Assembly (NCBI GenBank): GCA_903914175.1
Contig: CAIWNX010000031.1
Coordinates: 1 to 35,623 of the forward strand
Length of the DNA: 35,623 nucleotides
Direction: 5' to 3'
DNA from: an uncultured beta proteobacterium
GTDB taxonomy: Bacteria > Pseudomonadota > Gammaproteobacteria > Burkholderiales > Burkholderiaceae_C
Below, in pieces: positions 19,401 through 28,846 of this stretch (position 1 is the stretch's first letter; the number at the start of each line of letters is the position of its first letter). The notes beneath the pieces were generated by a model. It searched no databases and was not told the DNA's origin. It saw only the letters and a list, made by a program, of their open reading frames with translations. The translations under genes were made by a program, and so were the position numbers.

Positions 19401-20540
19401 GATGGCGGTCTGGCGTCCAACTACAGCCTTGCCAACAGCAGTGGCCTGGCGGCGACCATCAACCCGAAAGCCCTGTCGGTTAGCGCCAGCAGCGCTGCCG
19501 GCAAGCAATACGATGGCAATACCAATGCGGCCATCACCGTTGGCACGCTGTCGGGCTTTGTCAGCAGCGAAACTGTGACGGCGACGGCAAGCGGCACATT
19601 CGACAGCAAGGCCGTCGGCAGCCGCACGGCAACAGCAAGGTACACACTTGCCAATGGTACAAATTCGGGTCTGGCGGCCAACTACAGTTTGGCTGACACC
19701 ACCGGTCTGTCTGCCACGATCAGCCCCAAGGCCCTGACCATTTCCGGCATCACGGTTAGCGACAAGGTCTATGACGGCCGGGTGACGGCGGATGTCAGTA
19801 CAGCGGGCGTTACTTCTTCCGTGCTGCAGACCGGTGGCATGGTGGCTGGCGATGAGGTCACGGTTCTGGCCACGGGTAACTTCCGTGACGCAGGCAACAC
19901 GAACAACGACAAGAACGTAGCCTTTAACGTGGCCTCCAACATCAGCGTGAGCAGTGGTGGCAGCGGCTATACCTCAGCCCCCACAGTGGCCATCAGTGGT
20001 GGCGGTGGCAGTGGGGCGACTGCAACCGCAGTTGTCGCAAACGGCGTGGTTACTGGCATCACCATCACCAATGCTGGCTCGGGCTACACCAGCACACCCA
20101 CCATTACCCTGTCCGGAGGCAACGGAGTCGGAGCAACTGCTGCTGGGGCGCTCGCGGTAACCAGCAAGCCGGTGGCGCTGACGAGCAGCTATGGCGGTGC
20201 CGATGTCGGCAACTACACCATCACCGACCAGACCAGCAGCGCAGCCAAGATCACGCCCAAGACGATGACGATCTCGGGCATCAGCGCCGCCAACAAGATC
20301 TACAACGGCACCACCGCAGCGACCGTCAGTACCACTGGCGTGACGGCCACGGTGCTTGAAAGTGGTGGCATGGTTTCTGGCGATAACGTAACCGTCTCCG
20401 CTACCGGCCTGTTCGACAACAAGAACGTTGGCGACGCCAAGACGGTGAACCTGACGAGCAGCTATGGCGGCACAGACCGGGCCAACTACACCATCACCGA
20501 CCAGGCCACCACCACCGCCAACATCACGCCCAAGGCACTG
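16440..20540 (+). repeat. Second YDG module array, divergent part
   Basis: Fourteen modules show the markers EYDG, TYDG, IYDG, VYDG, QYDG or IYNG with variable lengths and sequence. Several contain extra loops, for example [18 protein letters not shown] near 17660. The variability contrasts with the uniform modules after 20560. Confidence 0.7.
19929..20153 (+). repeat. GSGYTS-type 75-residue insertion inside a YDG module
   Basis: Comparison with the paralogous module near 17690 (NDKNVAYSN then VVTSKPV) shows 225 bp inserted between NDKNVAFN and AVTSKPV. The insert encodes two related units, [20 protein letters not shown] and [17 protein letters not shown], joined by VVTGITITN. This repeat type is widespread in other bacterial surface proteins, so it looks like a nested module. 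Confidence 0.7.
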
Positions 20541-20559
20541 GCGATCACCGGTCTGGAGG

Positions 20560-22620
20560 TGACGATTACCGGCATCACTGCGGCCGACAAGGTTTACGAC
20601 GGCACCCGTAACGCCACCGTCAGCACGCAGAATGTGGTCTATACCGGCCTAGTAACCGGCGACCAACTCACGGTGGCGGCCACCGGGCTGTTTGACACCA
20701 AGAACGTTGGCAGCGGCAAGACGGTGGCGCTGTCGAGCAGCTACACCGGCGCTGATGTCTTCAACTACAACATCACCGACCAGGCCACCACCACGGCCAG
20801 CATCACGCCCAAGTCCATGAGCGTCAGCGGCATCACCGCCGCCAGCAAGCCCTACGACGGCAATGCTGTTGCGTCAATCAGCACCGGCGGTGCCGCCTAC
20901 AGCGGCTTGGTCAGTGGCGACTCGGTGAGCGTTTCGGCCAGCGGAAACTTCAGCGACAAGAACGTGGGTAGCGGCAAGACCGTCACGCTCGCCAGCACTT
21001 ATGGCGGCGCCGATGTGGGCAACTACACCATTACTGGACAGGGGAGTACCAGCGCTGACATCACGCAAAAGTCGCTGACTATCAGTGGTATTGCGGCGGC
21101 CAGCAAGGTCTATGACGGCGGTACTGCGGCTACGGTCAGCACCGGCTCGGCCGCCTATGAAGGACTGGTCAGCGGCGATGCGCTGGCCGTATCCGCCAGT
21201 GGTACTTTCAACGACAAGAATGTGGGTGTTGGCAAGACCGTCGCACTGGTGAGCAGCTACAGCGGCGCTGATGTGGGCAACTACACCATCACTGATCAAA
21301 GCAGCACGAGCGCCGATGTAAGCCAGAAGGCGCTCAGTGTGAGCGGCATCACCGCAGACAGCAAAATCTATGACGCCAACCGCACGGCCAGGGCGAATAC
21401 CGGCAGTGCCGTCTATACCGGGCTGGTAACGGGCGACAAGTTCGCCGTGTTTGCCACCGGGCTGTTCGACACCAAGAATGTCGGTGTGGGCAAGACGGTG
21501 ACGCTCTCCAGCAGTTACAGCGGAATCGATGTCGGCAACTACAGCATTACCAATCAGACCAGCACCAGCGCTGACATCACGCCCAAGGGCGTGGTGGTCA
21601 GTGGCATCGTCAACATCGCTGGCATCACGGCGGCCAACAAGGTCTACGACGGTACCACCAGCGCCAGCGTCAGCACGCAAAACGCCACGTATGCTGGCCT
21701 GATCGCGGGTGATGACATGAAGGTCTCGGCTACCGGCACCTTCAGCGACAAGAATGTCGGCGTCGGCAAGACCGTGACGCTGCTGAGTAGTTACGACGGT
21801 GCCGATGCGGCCAACTACGTCATCAATGACCAGGCTTCGACCACGGCCAACATCACGCCCAAGCCCTTGATGGTCAGCGGCATCACGACGGGCAACAAGG
21901 TTTATGACGGCACGCGTAACGCTAGCGTTAGCACGCAAAATGTGATCTACGCCGGCCTGGTCAGCGGCGATACGCTAGCAGTCGCCGCCACCGGCCAGTT
22001 TGACAATAAGACCGTTGGCACGGGCAAGGCGGTGGCGCTGTCAAGCAGCTATAGCGGCGCTGATGTAGGTAACTACAGCATCACGAATCAGGCCAGCACC
22101 ACGGCCAACGTGACCCCAAAGGCTTTGGTTATCAGTGGCATCACCGCTGCCAACAAGGTCTATGACGGCAGCACTACGGCTTCTGTGAGTACCGCCGGTG
22201 TGACCGAGGCCGGACTGGTGGCCGGAGATGTGGTCAACGTGGCAGCTATCGGAACCTTTAACGACAAGAACGTTGGTACCGGCAAGTCGGTAACGTTCAC
22301 CAGCAGCTACAGCGGTGCTGATGTGGGAAATTACAACATCGCCAATCAGGCCAGCAGCACAGCCAATATTGCGTCCAAAGCCTTGACCTTGTCGGATGTG
22401 AGTGCCAGCAACAAGACCTATGACGGCTTGACCGATGCGAGCATCACACTTGGCAATCTGGTGGGATTGGTCAGTGGTGAGTCGATCGGGGTCTCGGGGG
22501 TGGGCAAGTTTGTCGATCCGAATGTCGGCATGGGCAAGACGGTCAACGTCAAGCTTGCTCTGGCCAATGGAGCTGGCGGTGGGTTGGCGAGCAACTACGT
22601 GGTATCAGACACATCGACCA
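20560..22620 (+). repeat. Homogeneous YDG array with 258-bp period
   Basis: The YDG tyrosine codons fall at 20595, 20853, 21111, 21369, 21645, 21903, 22161 and 22419. The spacings are 258 bp, except one of 276 bp caused by six extra codons (GIVNIA) at 21600. Each unit is thus 86 residues and ends with a (D/N)YxI strand. The regularity suggests recent homogenisation by recombination. Confidence 0.85.
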
Positions 22621-22624
22621 AGGC

Positions 22625-23465
22625 CGACATTAACCCGGTGCCATCCACCGTGGCACCCTTGCCGCCGTCGGTTGCATCAGTGGTGATTCCACCGGTGTCA
22701 GTTCCAACGCCACCGGCTCCGGTAGCAGTGATTGCCAATACGTCAACTCCGGTTGACATTGCAAGCACGCCAGCTTCCACGCCAGTGGCGTCCGTGACCT
22801 CAAGCTCGACGTTGACTCCCACTCCGACTTCAACTTCAATACCGGCTGCTGCACCCACTGGCACTTCGATTGCGGTTGGAAGCAGTCCGGCCAGCGCCAC
22901 CGGTAGCACCGCCGCCAGCACCGGCACAGTAGCGGCGCCAAGTACTGAAGCGCCAGCTACGACCAGCGTGGCGGTAACTCCTGCCGGGACGTCCACTGTT
23001 ATGCCGACTGCAACCTCGGCTGCAACGCCCGCGACCGCAACGTCCAATGCAACGCCTGTTCCAGTGAACCTGAACAGCGCTGGCGATGCGCGCGTTTCTG
23101 CCTCAAGCGCAGAGAGTTCATCGAGCAGCGCGGCCAGCGGCAATGCTTCAGGCACTGGCGGCTTCATCAGTGTGCGCAGCTTCGACGCGACCACGGTGTC
23201 GACCGGCTCGGCCTTCAGTTTCACCTTGCCCAAGGACACCTTCCAGCACGCTGATGCACGCGCGACGGTGGCCCTGGAGGCCAGAATGGCCGATGGCAAG
23301 GCCTTGCCGATCTGGCTGAACTTTGACCCGGCCAGCGCTCGCTTTACCGGCAATGCGCCGCGGGGCGTACCGGAGATCGTAGTGCGCGTCATCGCGCGCG
23401 ATGGCTCCGGCGGCGAAGCCTCAACCCAGGTGACCCTGCGCTTTAATGCGTCCAGTGAGGTGAGG
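22625..23465 (+). other. TpsA stalk and terminal Ig/cadherin-like domain
   Basis: After the last YDG module the protein changes to a low-complexity stalk rich in Pro, Ser, Thr and Ala (about 175 residues). A compact domain of about 100 residues follows, with [30 protein letters not shown] and [13 protein letters not shown]. The pattern matches the putative Ig/dystroglycan cadherin-like domains that end other betaproteobacterial large adhesins. Its role may be surface retention or binding; this is inference. Confidence 0.65.
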
Positions 23466-23503
23466 TAGTGCGAGTGTCATCGCGATTCCGCTGGCCTAGC
23501 GAG

Positions 23504-23636
23504 CGATTGCGGGTCGGAGCCCGCAATGACAGCCCATTTGTTGTCATCCCGGGACTTAAGGAATTGTCATCCCGGACCTGATCCGGGATCCAGTGCTGCG
23601 CGGCGCATGGATTGCGGGTCGGGGCCCGCAATGACA
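23504..23636. repeat. Palindromic repeat cluster, copy C
   Basis: It contains a half unit with the GCGGG/CCCGC hairpin (23504-23532), a half unit starting TTGTCATCCCGGG at 23541 and a full doublet at 23564-23636. The order half unit, short spacer, full unit matches 3779-3876. It lies between the convergent ends of the adhesin and the DUF1330 gene and fills most of that 199-bp gap. The hairpins could terminate transcription from both sides. Confidence 0.8.
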
Positions 23637-23667
23637 GCCAGGGGTATGGATTGCCGCACTGCGCCCC

Positions 23668-23958
23668 TTACATCCCCTCAACGATCACAACCGTCCGATC
23701 CGCCGACAGCTTGCTTGTTTTCAGGATCTCCTGGTATTCATCGCACTGGTAGAAAGCCTCGGCCACTTCGACGGAAGCAAACTTGACCAGCACCATGCGG
23801 GTGGGTGACCACAGGGTGTCTTCCTTGACCGACAGTTTGCCGCCGCGCGCCAGGTATTCGCCACCGAATCGCTCGATCAGCGGTTTGGCTTTGAGCTTGT
23901 AGCTTTCGTACAGTTCCGGGTTGGTGAGTTTGGTATCGACGACCAGATATGCAGCCAT
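23668..23958 (-). CDS. DUF1330 family protein
   Basis: This 96-residue protein has the DUF1330 pattern of small dimeric alpha/beta-barrel (ferredoxin-like) proteins: AAYLVVDTKLTNPELYESYK at the N-terminus, a central FGGEYLARGG, then MVLVKFASVEVAEAFYQCDEY and a terminal RTVVIVEGM. It is cytosolic, without signal or membrane segments. The biochemical function of the family is not established. The gene is divergent from the TRAP transporter operon with a 133-bp gap, so the two may share a control region, and it is convergent with the adhesin. The length is complete for the family. Confidence 0.88.
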   Translation of the reverse strand: MAAYLVVDTKLTNPELYESYKLKAKPLIERFGGEYLARGGKLSVKEDTLWSPTRMVLVKFASVEVAEAFYQCDEYQEILKTSKLSADRTVVIVEGM

Positions 23959-24039
23959 GGTTTTCCCAGTATTTGGTTTGAATGATTCGCGCTGTGCGCG
24001 CCGCTTTCATTATTCACCAATTCGTCGGCGCCGAGCCTG

Positions 24040-24045
24040 TATGAT
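24040..24045 (+). promoter_or_regulatory. Possible -10 element for the TRAP operon
   Basis: TATGAT matches the sigma-70 -10 consensus at five of six positions and lies 47 bp before the dctP start. No well-spaced -35 was found, so an activator may be needed or the match may be chance. Confidence 0.25.
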
Positions 24046-24091
24046 TGCCGTCCGGCCCGCTGGGACGTTTACAGCTATACAAGGAGCAAGC

Positions 24092-25072
24092 ATGAAATTC
24101 ATTTCCCGTACATTGACCGGTCTGGCACTCGCCACGGGTCTGGTGTTGGCTGGTTCTGCACAGGCTGCAGAGAAGGTGAACATCGGCATCGTCACGGCAC
24201 CGAACTTTGTCCACACCATTGCCGCCCTGAAGTTCAAGGAAGAACTCGACAAGGCTTTGCCGGGCAAGTACGACGTGATCATTCACCACTCGGCAGCTCT
24301 CGGTAGCGAGACCCAGGTGTTGCAACAACTGCAACTCGGCACGGTGCAGATGAGCGTGTGCACCACCGGCCCGGTGGAAGCTTTTGTTCCCGAAGTCAAG
24401 GCGCTGGAAATGCCTTTCCTGTTCAGCTCGTATGAAGCGACGGACAAGGTGCTCGACGGCCCGATCGGCCAGGACCTGCTCAAGCGCTTCGAGAAGGTCG
24501 GTCTGGTCGGCCTGCATTTCCTCGACAACGGTTTTCGCAATGTGACCAACTCCAAGCGCGCGGTGAACGGTCCTGCCGATCTGCAAGGCCTGAAGATCCG
24601 CACCATGGAGTCTCCCACCCACCTGGCGATCTGGCGCGCAATTGGCGCCAACCCGACACCGATGGCCTGGCCCATCACCACGCAGCTGCAACAAGGCGTG
24701 CTCGATGGTCAGGAAAATCCGATCTCCGTGATTTCCGCCGGCAAGCTCAACGAAGCCGGTCAGAAGTACCTGACCATGAGCCGCCACGTTTATTCGGCGC
24801 TGGTGTTTGTTGGCAGCAAGGCCTTCATGGACAAATTGCCGGCGGCTGATCGCAAGGCTTTCATGGATGCGTCCCAGGTTGCATCGATTGCCGGACGGCG
24901 CTATGTGCGTGATAACGAAGCGGCCCAACTCGCCGCCCTGAAGACCGCCGGCATGCAGGTGGTTGACGTGCCGGATCTGGCGGCCTTCCGTGCCAAGACC
25001 GAGCCAGTCTATGCGACCTTGAGTGGCGACACCAAGAAGATCGTTGACGACATTCGCAAGACTCTGAAGTAA
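24092..25072 (+). CDS. dctP: TRAP transporter substrate-binding protein, DctP family
   Basis: This 326-residue periplasmic binding protein would deliver an organic acid to the membrane components encoded next. The start ATG at 24092 follows AAGGAG at 24081-24086. A signal peptide of about 23 residues ends GSAQAA. Family features are the HHSAALGSETQVLQQLQLG segment, PFLFSSYEATDKVLDG, and the ligand-site region LKIRTMESPTHLAIWRAIGA, where the Arg normally pairs with the substrate carboxylate. The segment AWPITTQLQQGVLDGQENP is the usual dimer/hinge part. The exact ligand cannot be read from sequence; C4-dicarboxylates or other carboxylates are usual. It begins a three-gene operon with an 11-bp gap to dctQ. 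Confidence 0.93.
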   Translation: MKFISRTLTGLALATGLVLAGSAQAAEKVNIGIVTAPNFVHTIAALKFKEELDKALPGKYDVIIHHSAALGSETQVLQQLQLGTVQMSVCTTGPVEAFVPEVKALEMPFLFSSYEATDKVLDGPIGQDLLKRFEKVGLVGLHFLDNGFRNVTNSKRAVNGPADLQGLKIRTMESPTHLAIWRAIGANPTPMAWPITTQLQQGVLDGQENPISVISAGKLNEAGQKYLTMSRHVYSALVFVGSKAFMDKLPAADRKAFMDASQVASIAGRRYVRDNEAAQLAALKTAGMQVVDVPDLAAFRAKTEPVYATLSGDTKKIVDDIRKTLK

Positions 25073-25083
25073 GCGCACCACCC

Positions 25084-25566
25084 ATGGGAATGAGTCACCG
25101 GTTGATGTCGCTCAGCGAGCAGGTTAACGGCCTGGTCGAGAAGTTGTTGCTGGTGGCCGGCGTGGCCATTTCAATCATCCTGTTTGCGCAGGTGCTGGCA
25201 CGCTACCTCGGACATTCGCTTAGCTGGTCGGAAGAGTTGGGTCGCTACCTGCTGGTGGCGACCACTTTTCTCGGCGCAACGGTGGCTTACAAGCGCGCCC
25301 ATTTCATCGGTCTGGCCGGCTTTGGCGCGCGCTTTGGCCTGCTGTTTGAGCAGGTCGTATTGCGGGGGCTGCAGATTCTGAATCTGGGTTGCTTCGGCCT
25401 GATCACCTGGTACGGCACCAAGTACACCTTCAATGCCTGGGAGCAGACCTCGACAGCCGTGCAGATGCCGATGTCGATCCCGATCTCGGTCGTGCCCTTG
25501 TCGGGTGCGATCTTTCTGCTGCACATTCTGGCCGACATGAGCAAGCGCAAGCAGGAGGTCGCATGA
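25084..25566 (+). CDS. dctQ: TRAP transporter small permease, DctQ family
   Basis: This 160-residue inner-membrane protein is the small subunit of the TRAP permease. Four hydrophobic helices are visible at about 19-38, 54-70, 91-108 and 133-151. The family signature RYLGHSLSWSEELGRYLLV followed by FLGATVAYKRAHFIG is clear. It pairs with DctM to form the sodium-driven transporter. The start is taken at ATG 25084; ATG 25090 (MSHRLM) is also possible and neither has a strong ribosome-binding site, so coupling to dctP is likely. Its stop overlaps the dctM start (ATGA). Confidence 0.92.
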   Translation: MGMSHRLMSLSEQVNGLVEKLLLVAGVAISIILFAQVLARYLGHSLSWSEELGRYLLVATTFLGATVAYKRAHFIGLAGFGARFGLLFEQVVLRGLQILNLGCFGLITWYGTKYTFNAWEQTSTAVQMPMSIPISVVPLSGAIFLLHILADMSKRKQEVA

Positions 25567-26867
25567 TCATCATCCTGCAGTTCGCCCTGATGTTTTTGCT
25601 GATGGCGCTGGGCTTGCCGATTGCGCTGTCGATCGGCTTGCCGGCCATTGGCCTGATCGTGACACCCGGTGTTTTTCCGGACACCGTTGCCATTTCCGCA
25701 CTCGGCCAGACCATCGTGCAGCAACTGTTTTCCGGTGTTGATTCGTTCGATCTGCTGGCCGTGCCGCTGTTCATGATCGCCGGCTCCATCATGGAAGTCG
25801 GCGGTATTTCTCGCCGCCTGATTGATTTTTGCAACAGCCTGGTGGGCTGGGCGCCGGGTGGGCTGGCGGCGGCGGCCATCGTCGCTTCGATGATCATTGC
25901 CGGCATTTCCGGTTCGGCAGCGGCCGATACCGCCGCCATCGGTGGCGTCGTGATTCCGGCCATGATTCGCCAGGGTTACCCGCCAGCGTTTGCCGCTGCC
26001 GTGGTGGCAGCCGGCGGCTCCATCGGCATCATCATTCCGCCTTCGATTCCGATGGTCATCTTTGGCTTCATGACCAACATCTCGATCTCGCAACTGTTTG
26101 CTGGCGGCATGTTGGTCGGTGTGTTGCTCGGGATGTCTTTTCTGATTGTTGCGGTCTGGATTTCCTGGCGCAAGGGTTACGGCGTGCGCGAGCCTTTTAG
26201 CTGGAAGAATGTGCTTCTGACCGGCAAGGCAGCGTTCTGGTCGATGGGCGCACCGATTGTGGTCCTCGGCGGCATTCTGAGCGGCATTGTGACCGTGACC
26301 GAAGCGGCTGCGCTGGCGGTGTTCTATGCCTTGCTGGTCGGTACCGTGATCAACCGTGAACTGCCCTGGAAGGAGTTGCCCGGTCTCATCATGCGCTCGC
26401 AGGTGGCAGCCGGTGGCATTCTGTTCATCATTGCCATGGCCAAGATTTTTGGCTGGCTGCTGGCGATGCAGCAGGGCGCGCGCCTGCTCGATGTCTTTGT
26501 CAATTCGCTCTCGCTGCCGCCAACGGGTCTGCTGCTGTTGGTGATGGCCTTGCTGCTGGTGGTGGGCTGCGTTATGGAGACAACGGCGGCGCTGCTTTTG
26601 CTGGTGCCGGTGCTGGCCTTGCTGACACCACAGATGCAGGTTGACCCGGTTCAGTTCGGTGTGCTGGTGGTGGTGAACCTGGCCATTGGCATGCTGACGC
26701 CGCCGGTGGGCATCTGCCTGTTTGTGGCGTGCGGCATTGCCGGCATCTCACTCGGGAAGATTTCGCGCGCCGTCATGCCGTTGGTGATTGTGGCGATGAT
26801 CGACTTGATGATTGCCGCGCTGTGGCCGCCGCTGACCATGTGGTTGCCGACGCTGTTCTATCGCTAG
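25563..26867 (+). CDS. dctM: TRAP transporter large permease, DctM family
   Basis: This 434-residue protein is the transport-catalysing subunit of the TRAP system in the inner membrane. About 11-12 hydrophobic helices cover the whole length. Family motifs include LPIALSIGLPAIGL near the N-terminus, MIIAGISGSAAADTAAIGGV (about 111-130), GGSIGIIIPPSIPMVIFG (about 151-168) and NLAIGMLTPPVGICLFV near 371. Start ATG 25563 overlaps the dctQ stop. The gene ends 6 bp before the convergent lipoprotein gene, leaving no space for a separate terminator. Length and composition are normal. Confidence 0.94.
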   Translation: MIIILQFALMFLLMALGLPIALSIGLPAIGLIVTPGVFPDTVAISALGQTIVQQLFSGVDSFDLLAVPLFMIAGSIMEVGGISRRLIDFCNSLVGWAPGGLAAAAIVASMIIAGISGSAAADTAAIGGVVIPAMIRQGYPPAFAAAVVAAGGSIGIIIPPSIPMVIFGFMTNISISQLFAGGMLVGVLLGMSFLIVAVWISWRKGYGVREPFSWKNVLLTGKAAFWSMGAPIVVLGGILSGIVTVTEAAALAVFYALLVGTVINRELPWKELPGLIMRSQVAAGGILFIIAMAKIFGWLLAMQQGARLLDVFVNSLSLPPTGLLLLVMALLLVVGCVMETTAALLLLVPVLALLTPQMQVDPVQFGVLVVVNLAIGMLTPPVGICLFVACGIAGISLGKISRAVMPLVIVAMIDLMIAALWPPLTMWLPTLFYR

Positions 26868-26873
26868 TTGGAA

Positions 26874-27365
26874 TCAGTTCGCGGCGCGATCGTTGGGGCC
26901 GGCGCATTCGGGCGGTTCACCGTAACCGGCCGATCGCACTTCTTTTTCGAGTGAAAGTTCTACCTGGAACCACTTGCAGTCGTGGGTCTCGTAGCGGTAG
27001 TTCCAGACCATGCCTCGTGCGCGCCCGAGCAGGCTCACTTCGCTCGGACGACCCAGTAGCATGAGTACATCGTTTTGCGCCATGCCGGCGTCGATGCGCA
27101 TGAAGTTCTGCTCCGTCAACACCTGCTCCGCGCGGCTGGCCCGGCCGGCTGCATCGAAATAGACAAACCAGGTATGTCGGCCATAGGGCCCGCGCGGAAA
27201 TTCCAGGCGGCTGCCGCCCTCTGTCAATCGGTCCTGATCCGGTTGGCCCATCTGTGTGATCACCGCTGCACGCGCCATCCCGCTCAAGGCCGCCGGTGGC
27301 GCGTAGCCGCTGCAGGCCGACAGCAACAGGCACAGCAGGATTCGGTATGAAAGACGAGGAGGCAT
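26874..27365 (-). CDS. Small lipoprotein with BamE/SmpA-like domains
   Basis: This 163-residue predicted lipoprotein has a short signal sequence with the lipobox LLLSAC, giving a lipidated Cys at about residue 18. Two similar segments follow, GMARAAVITQMGQPDQ and GMAQNDVLMLLGRPSEV, each matching the helix-turn start of the SmpA/BamE-like fold, then WNYRYETHDCKWFQVELS. It may sit in the outer membrane with an assembly or envelope role, but it is probably not the canonical BamE because it carries two such segments and lies away from typical bamE neighbours. The gene is convergent with dctM and divergent from the histidine kinase that follows. Confidence 0.75.
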   Translation of the reverse strand: MPPRLSYRILLCLLLSACSGYAPPAALSGMARAAVITQMGQPDQDRLTEGGSRLEFPRGPYGRHTWFVYFDAAGRASRAEQVLTEQNFMRIDAGMAQNDVLMLLGRPSEVSLLGRARGMVWNYRYETHDCKWFQVELSLEKEVRSAGYGEPPECAGPNDRAAN

Positions 27366-27495
27366 GGTTGGGCTATTCTAGGCACATGTGGGTGCGTGAA
27401 GCGGCAGATCGGCCGTGCGCGCAGTTTGTCCGATGCTGCTGCAGTGTGTCGCTCGCGACTGGTCAGCAGGAGGGGTGAGTGCGTACAGTAGCGTC

Positions 27496-28845
27496 ATGGA
27501 AACTCCAGCAGCACAGAAAGCCGATATGACCATGGAACCAAGCAAGCAGGACGGCAGCAGCCGCTGGACCCGCATTTCGAGCGCCGCACTGCGGGCCTAT
27601 CACGCCTACGCTGGCTGGCTGGTGGGCATCAGCTGGTGGCGCTTTGTTGGCTTGTCACTGCTGCTGTTGGTGGCCATGGGCATTCTTCATGACATACCGC
27701 CTTTGAGCTGGACCTACTCTGAAACGGTGATTACCGGCAGCGCGCATTCAGGCAAGGTGGTGCACGTGAACAAACCTGCGGCGGGCAAAAAATATTCGGC
27801 CGATGGTGTTGATATTTCTATCGATGAGCGCGGGGTTCATATCAGCACGCGCGGTGCAGCACCGGCGCCGGCCGCTTCAGCCGCTTCCGCGCCGGCGGCA
27901 CCGGCCTCGACCTCGGGTGTGTCGATCAGTTTGCCGCCGGGCGCCGATGCCCAGACCGTGAAGGACGCGGTGGAAGAGGCGCGCCGCGAATTGCTCGACG
28001 CGCTGGAAGAGGCGCGCCAGGAGGCGCAGGACGCTGCTGAGGCCGCTGCGGATGCGCAGCATCCGCGTGTCGTCCGGCACACGTTTGGTGAACCCCTGAT
28101 GCCCTTGACGATGTGGTTCATTCTTTTTTCCATCATCGTCAAACTCAGCTACAAGGGCAAGGTACAGGCCGAGGCGAAGGCGGCGCAGGCGACCGAAGTA
28201 GCCGAATCAGAGTCTTTGAAACGCCAGGTGATCGAGGCGCGCATGGCAGCTATGCAGGCCCAGGTTGAACCACACTTCCTGTTCAACACACTGGCGAGCA
28301 TTGAGCATCTGATCGAGACCGACCCGGCGCGCGCCGGCAAGATGCAAAGAAACCTGATTGCCCTGCTGCGCGCCACCATGCCTACCATGCGCGAAGCCAA
28401 TGCGCAGAGCACGCGCGATCTGGGGCGCGAGTTGGCTGTTATCCGACCCTACCTCGAAATTCTCAAAGTGCGCATGGAGGAACGCCTGCAAACGGAACTG
28501 GACGTCAGCGACGGTTTGCTCTCAGCCGAATTCCCGCCCATGATGCTGCAAAGCCTGGTTGAGAACGCCATCAAGCACGGGCTCGAACCCAAGGCTGAAG
28601 GCGGTCTGCTTCGTGTCAGTGCCGAGATCGTGCATGGCAAACTGGCGGTAACCGTAGCCGATACCGGATTGGGTTTTGGCAAGGCCGCCACTGTCGGCAC
28701 CGGCATCGGTTTGAGTAATATCCGGGAGCGGCTGGCGCTGTTGTATGGCAACAAGGCCAGCCTGACGGTGAGCGAAACCGATGGCGGGGGTACCTCGGTC
28801 ACCATCACCGTGCCCTACGTGGCGCATACCGGTACGGAGGCTTGA
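27496..28845 (+). CDS. LytS/AlgZ-type sensor histidine kinase
   Basis: With the ATG at 27496 this is a 449-residue kinase of the His_kinase (PF06580) class. It has two membrane helices (about 46-65 and 198-215) around an unusual extracytoplasmic segment of about 130 residues. That segment contains SADGVDISIDERGVHIST, an Ala/Pro-rich linker and an acidic helical stretch (EEARRELLDALEEARQEAQD) that looks like a coiled coil. The phosphorylated His is 260 in QVEPHFLFNTLASIEHL, the family hallmark. The ATPase domain has LVENAIKHGLEP and GTGIGLSNIRERL. The start is not certain: AGGAGGGG at 27470-27475 is badly placed for this ATG, GTG 27475 is too close, and ATG 27526 is an alternative. A LytTR regulator begins 1 bp after its stop. 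Confidence 0.88.
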   Translation: METPAAQKADMTMEPSKQDGSSRWTRISSAALRAYHAYAGWLVGISWWRFVGLSLLLLVAMGILHDIPPLSWTYSETVITGSAHSGKVVHVNKPAAGKKYSADGVDISIDERGVHISTRGAAPAPAASAASAPAAPASTSGVSISLPPGADAQTVKDAVEEARRELLDALEEARQEAQDAAEAAADAQHPRVVRHTFGEPLMPLTMWFILFSIIVKLSYKGKVQAEAKAAQATEVAESESLKRQVIEARMAAMQAQVEPHFLFNTLASIEHLIETDPARAGKMQRNLIALLRATMPTMREANAQSTRDLGRELAVIRPYLEILKVRMEERLQTELDVSDGLLSAEFPPMMLQSLVENAIKHGLEPKAEGGLLRVSAEIVHGKLAVTVADTGLGFGKAATVGTGIGLSNIRERLALLYGNKASLTVSETDGGGTSVTITVPYVAHTGTEA

Positions 28846-28846
28846 G

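Larger units (their letters stand above)
15838..23468 (+). pseudogene. TpsA giant adhesin, 3' part separated by the IS
   Basis: This is the continuation of the adhesin begun at 6536. In frame from 15840 it encodes 2542 residues; an internal GTG at 15861 is the first possible start but has no secretion signal, so it is not an independent gene. It joins the 5' part through a split Val codon (g from 14261, ta from 15838-15839), giving an intact ancestral protein of 5118 residues. It carries 22 further YDG modules by my count, a 75-residue insertion in one of them, a Ser/Thr/Pro/Ala-rich stalk (22630-23150) and a terminal Ig/cadherin-like domain (23155-23465). No stop codon or frameshift has accumulated after the insertion. 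Without the IS it would form the distal rod and terminus of the exoprotein. Confidence 0.88.

Noticed and set aside
16911-19508. An 865-codon open frame on the minus strand of the adhesin 3' half
   Set aside because: It is a shadow of the repetitive TpsA sequence; its Ala/Val/Gly/Arg-rich repeats mirror the YDG modules.
15861-23468. The 3' adhesin part as an independent gene starting at GTG 15861
   Set aside because: No signal peptide, TPS domain or ribosome-binding site is present, and the frame joins precisely with the 5' part once the IS is removed.
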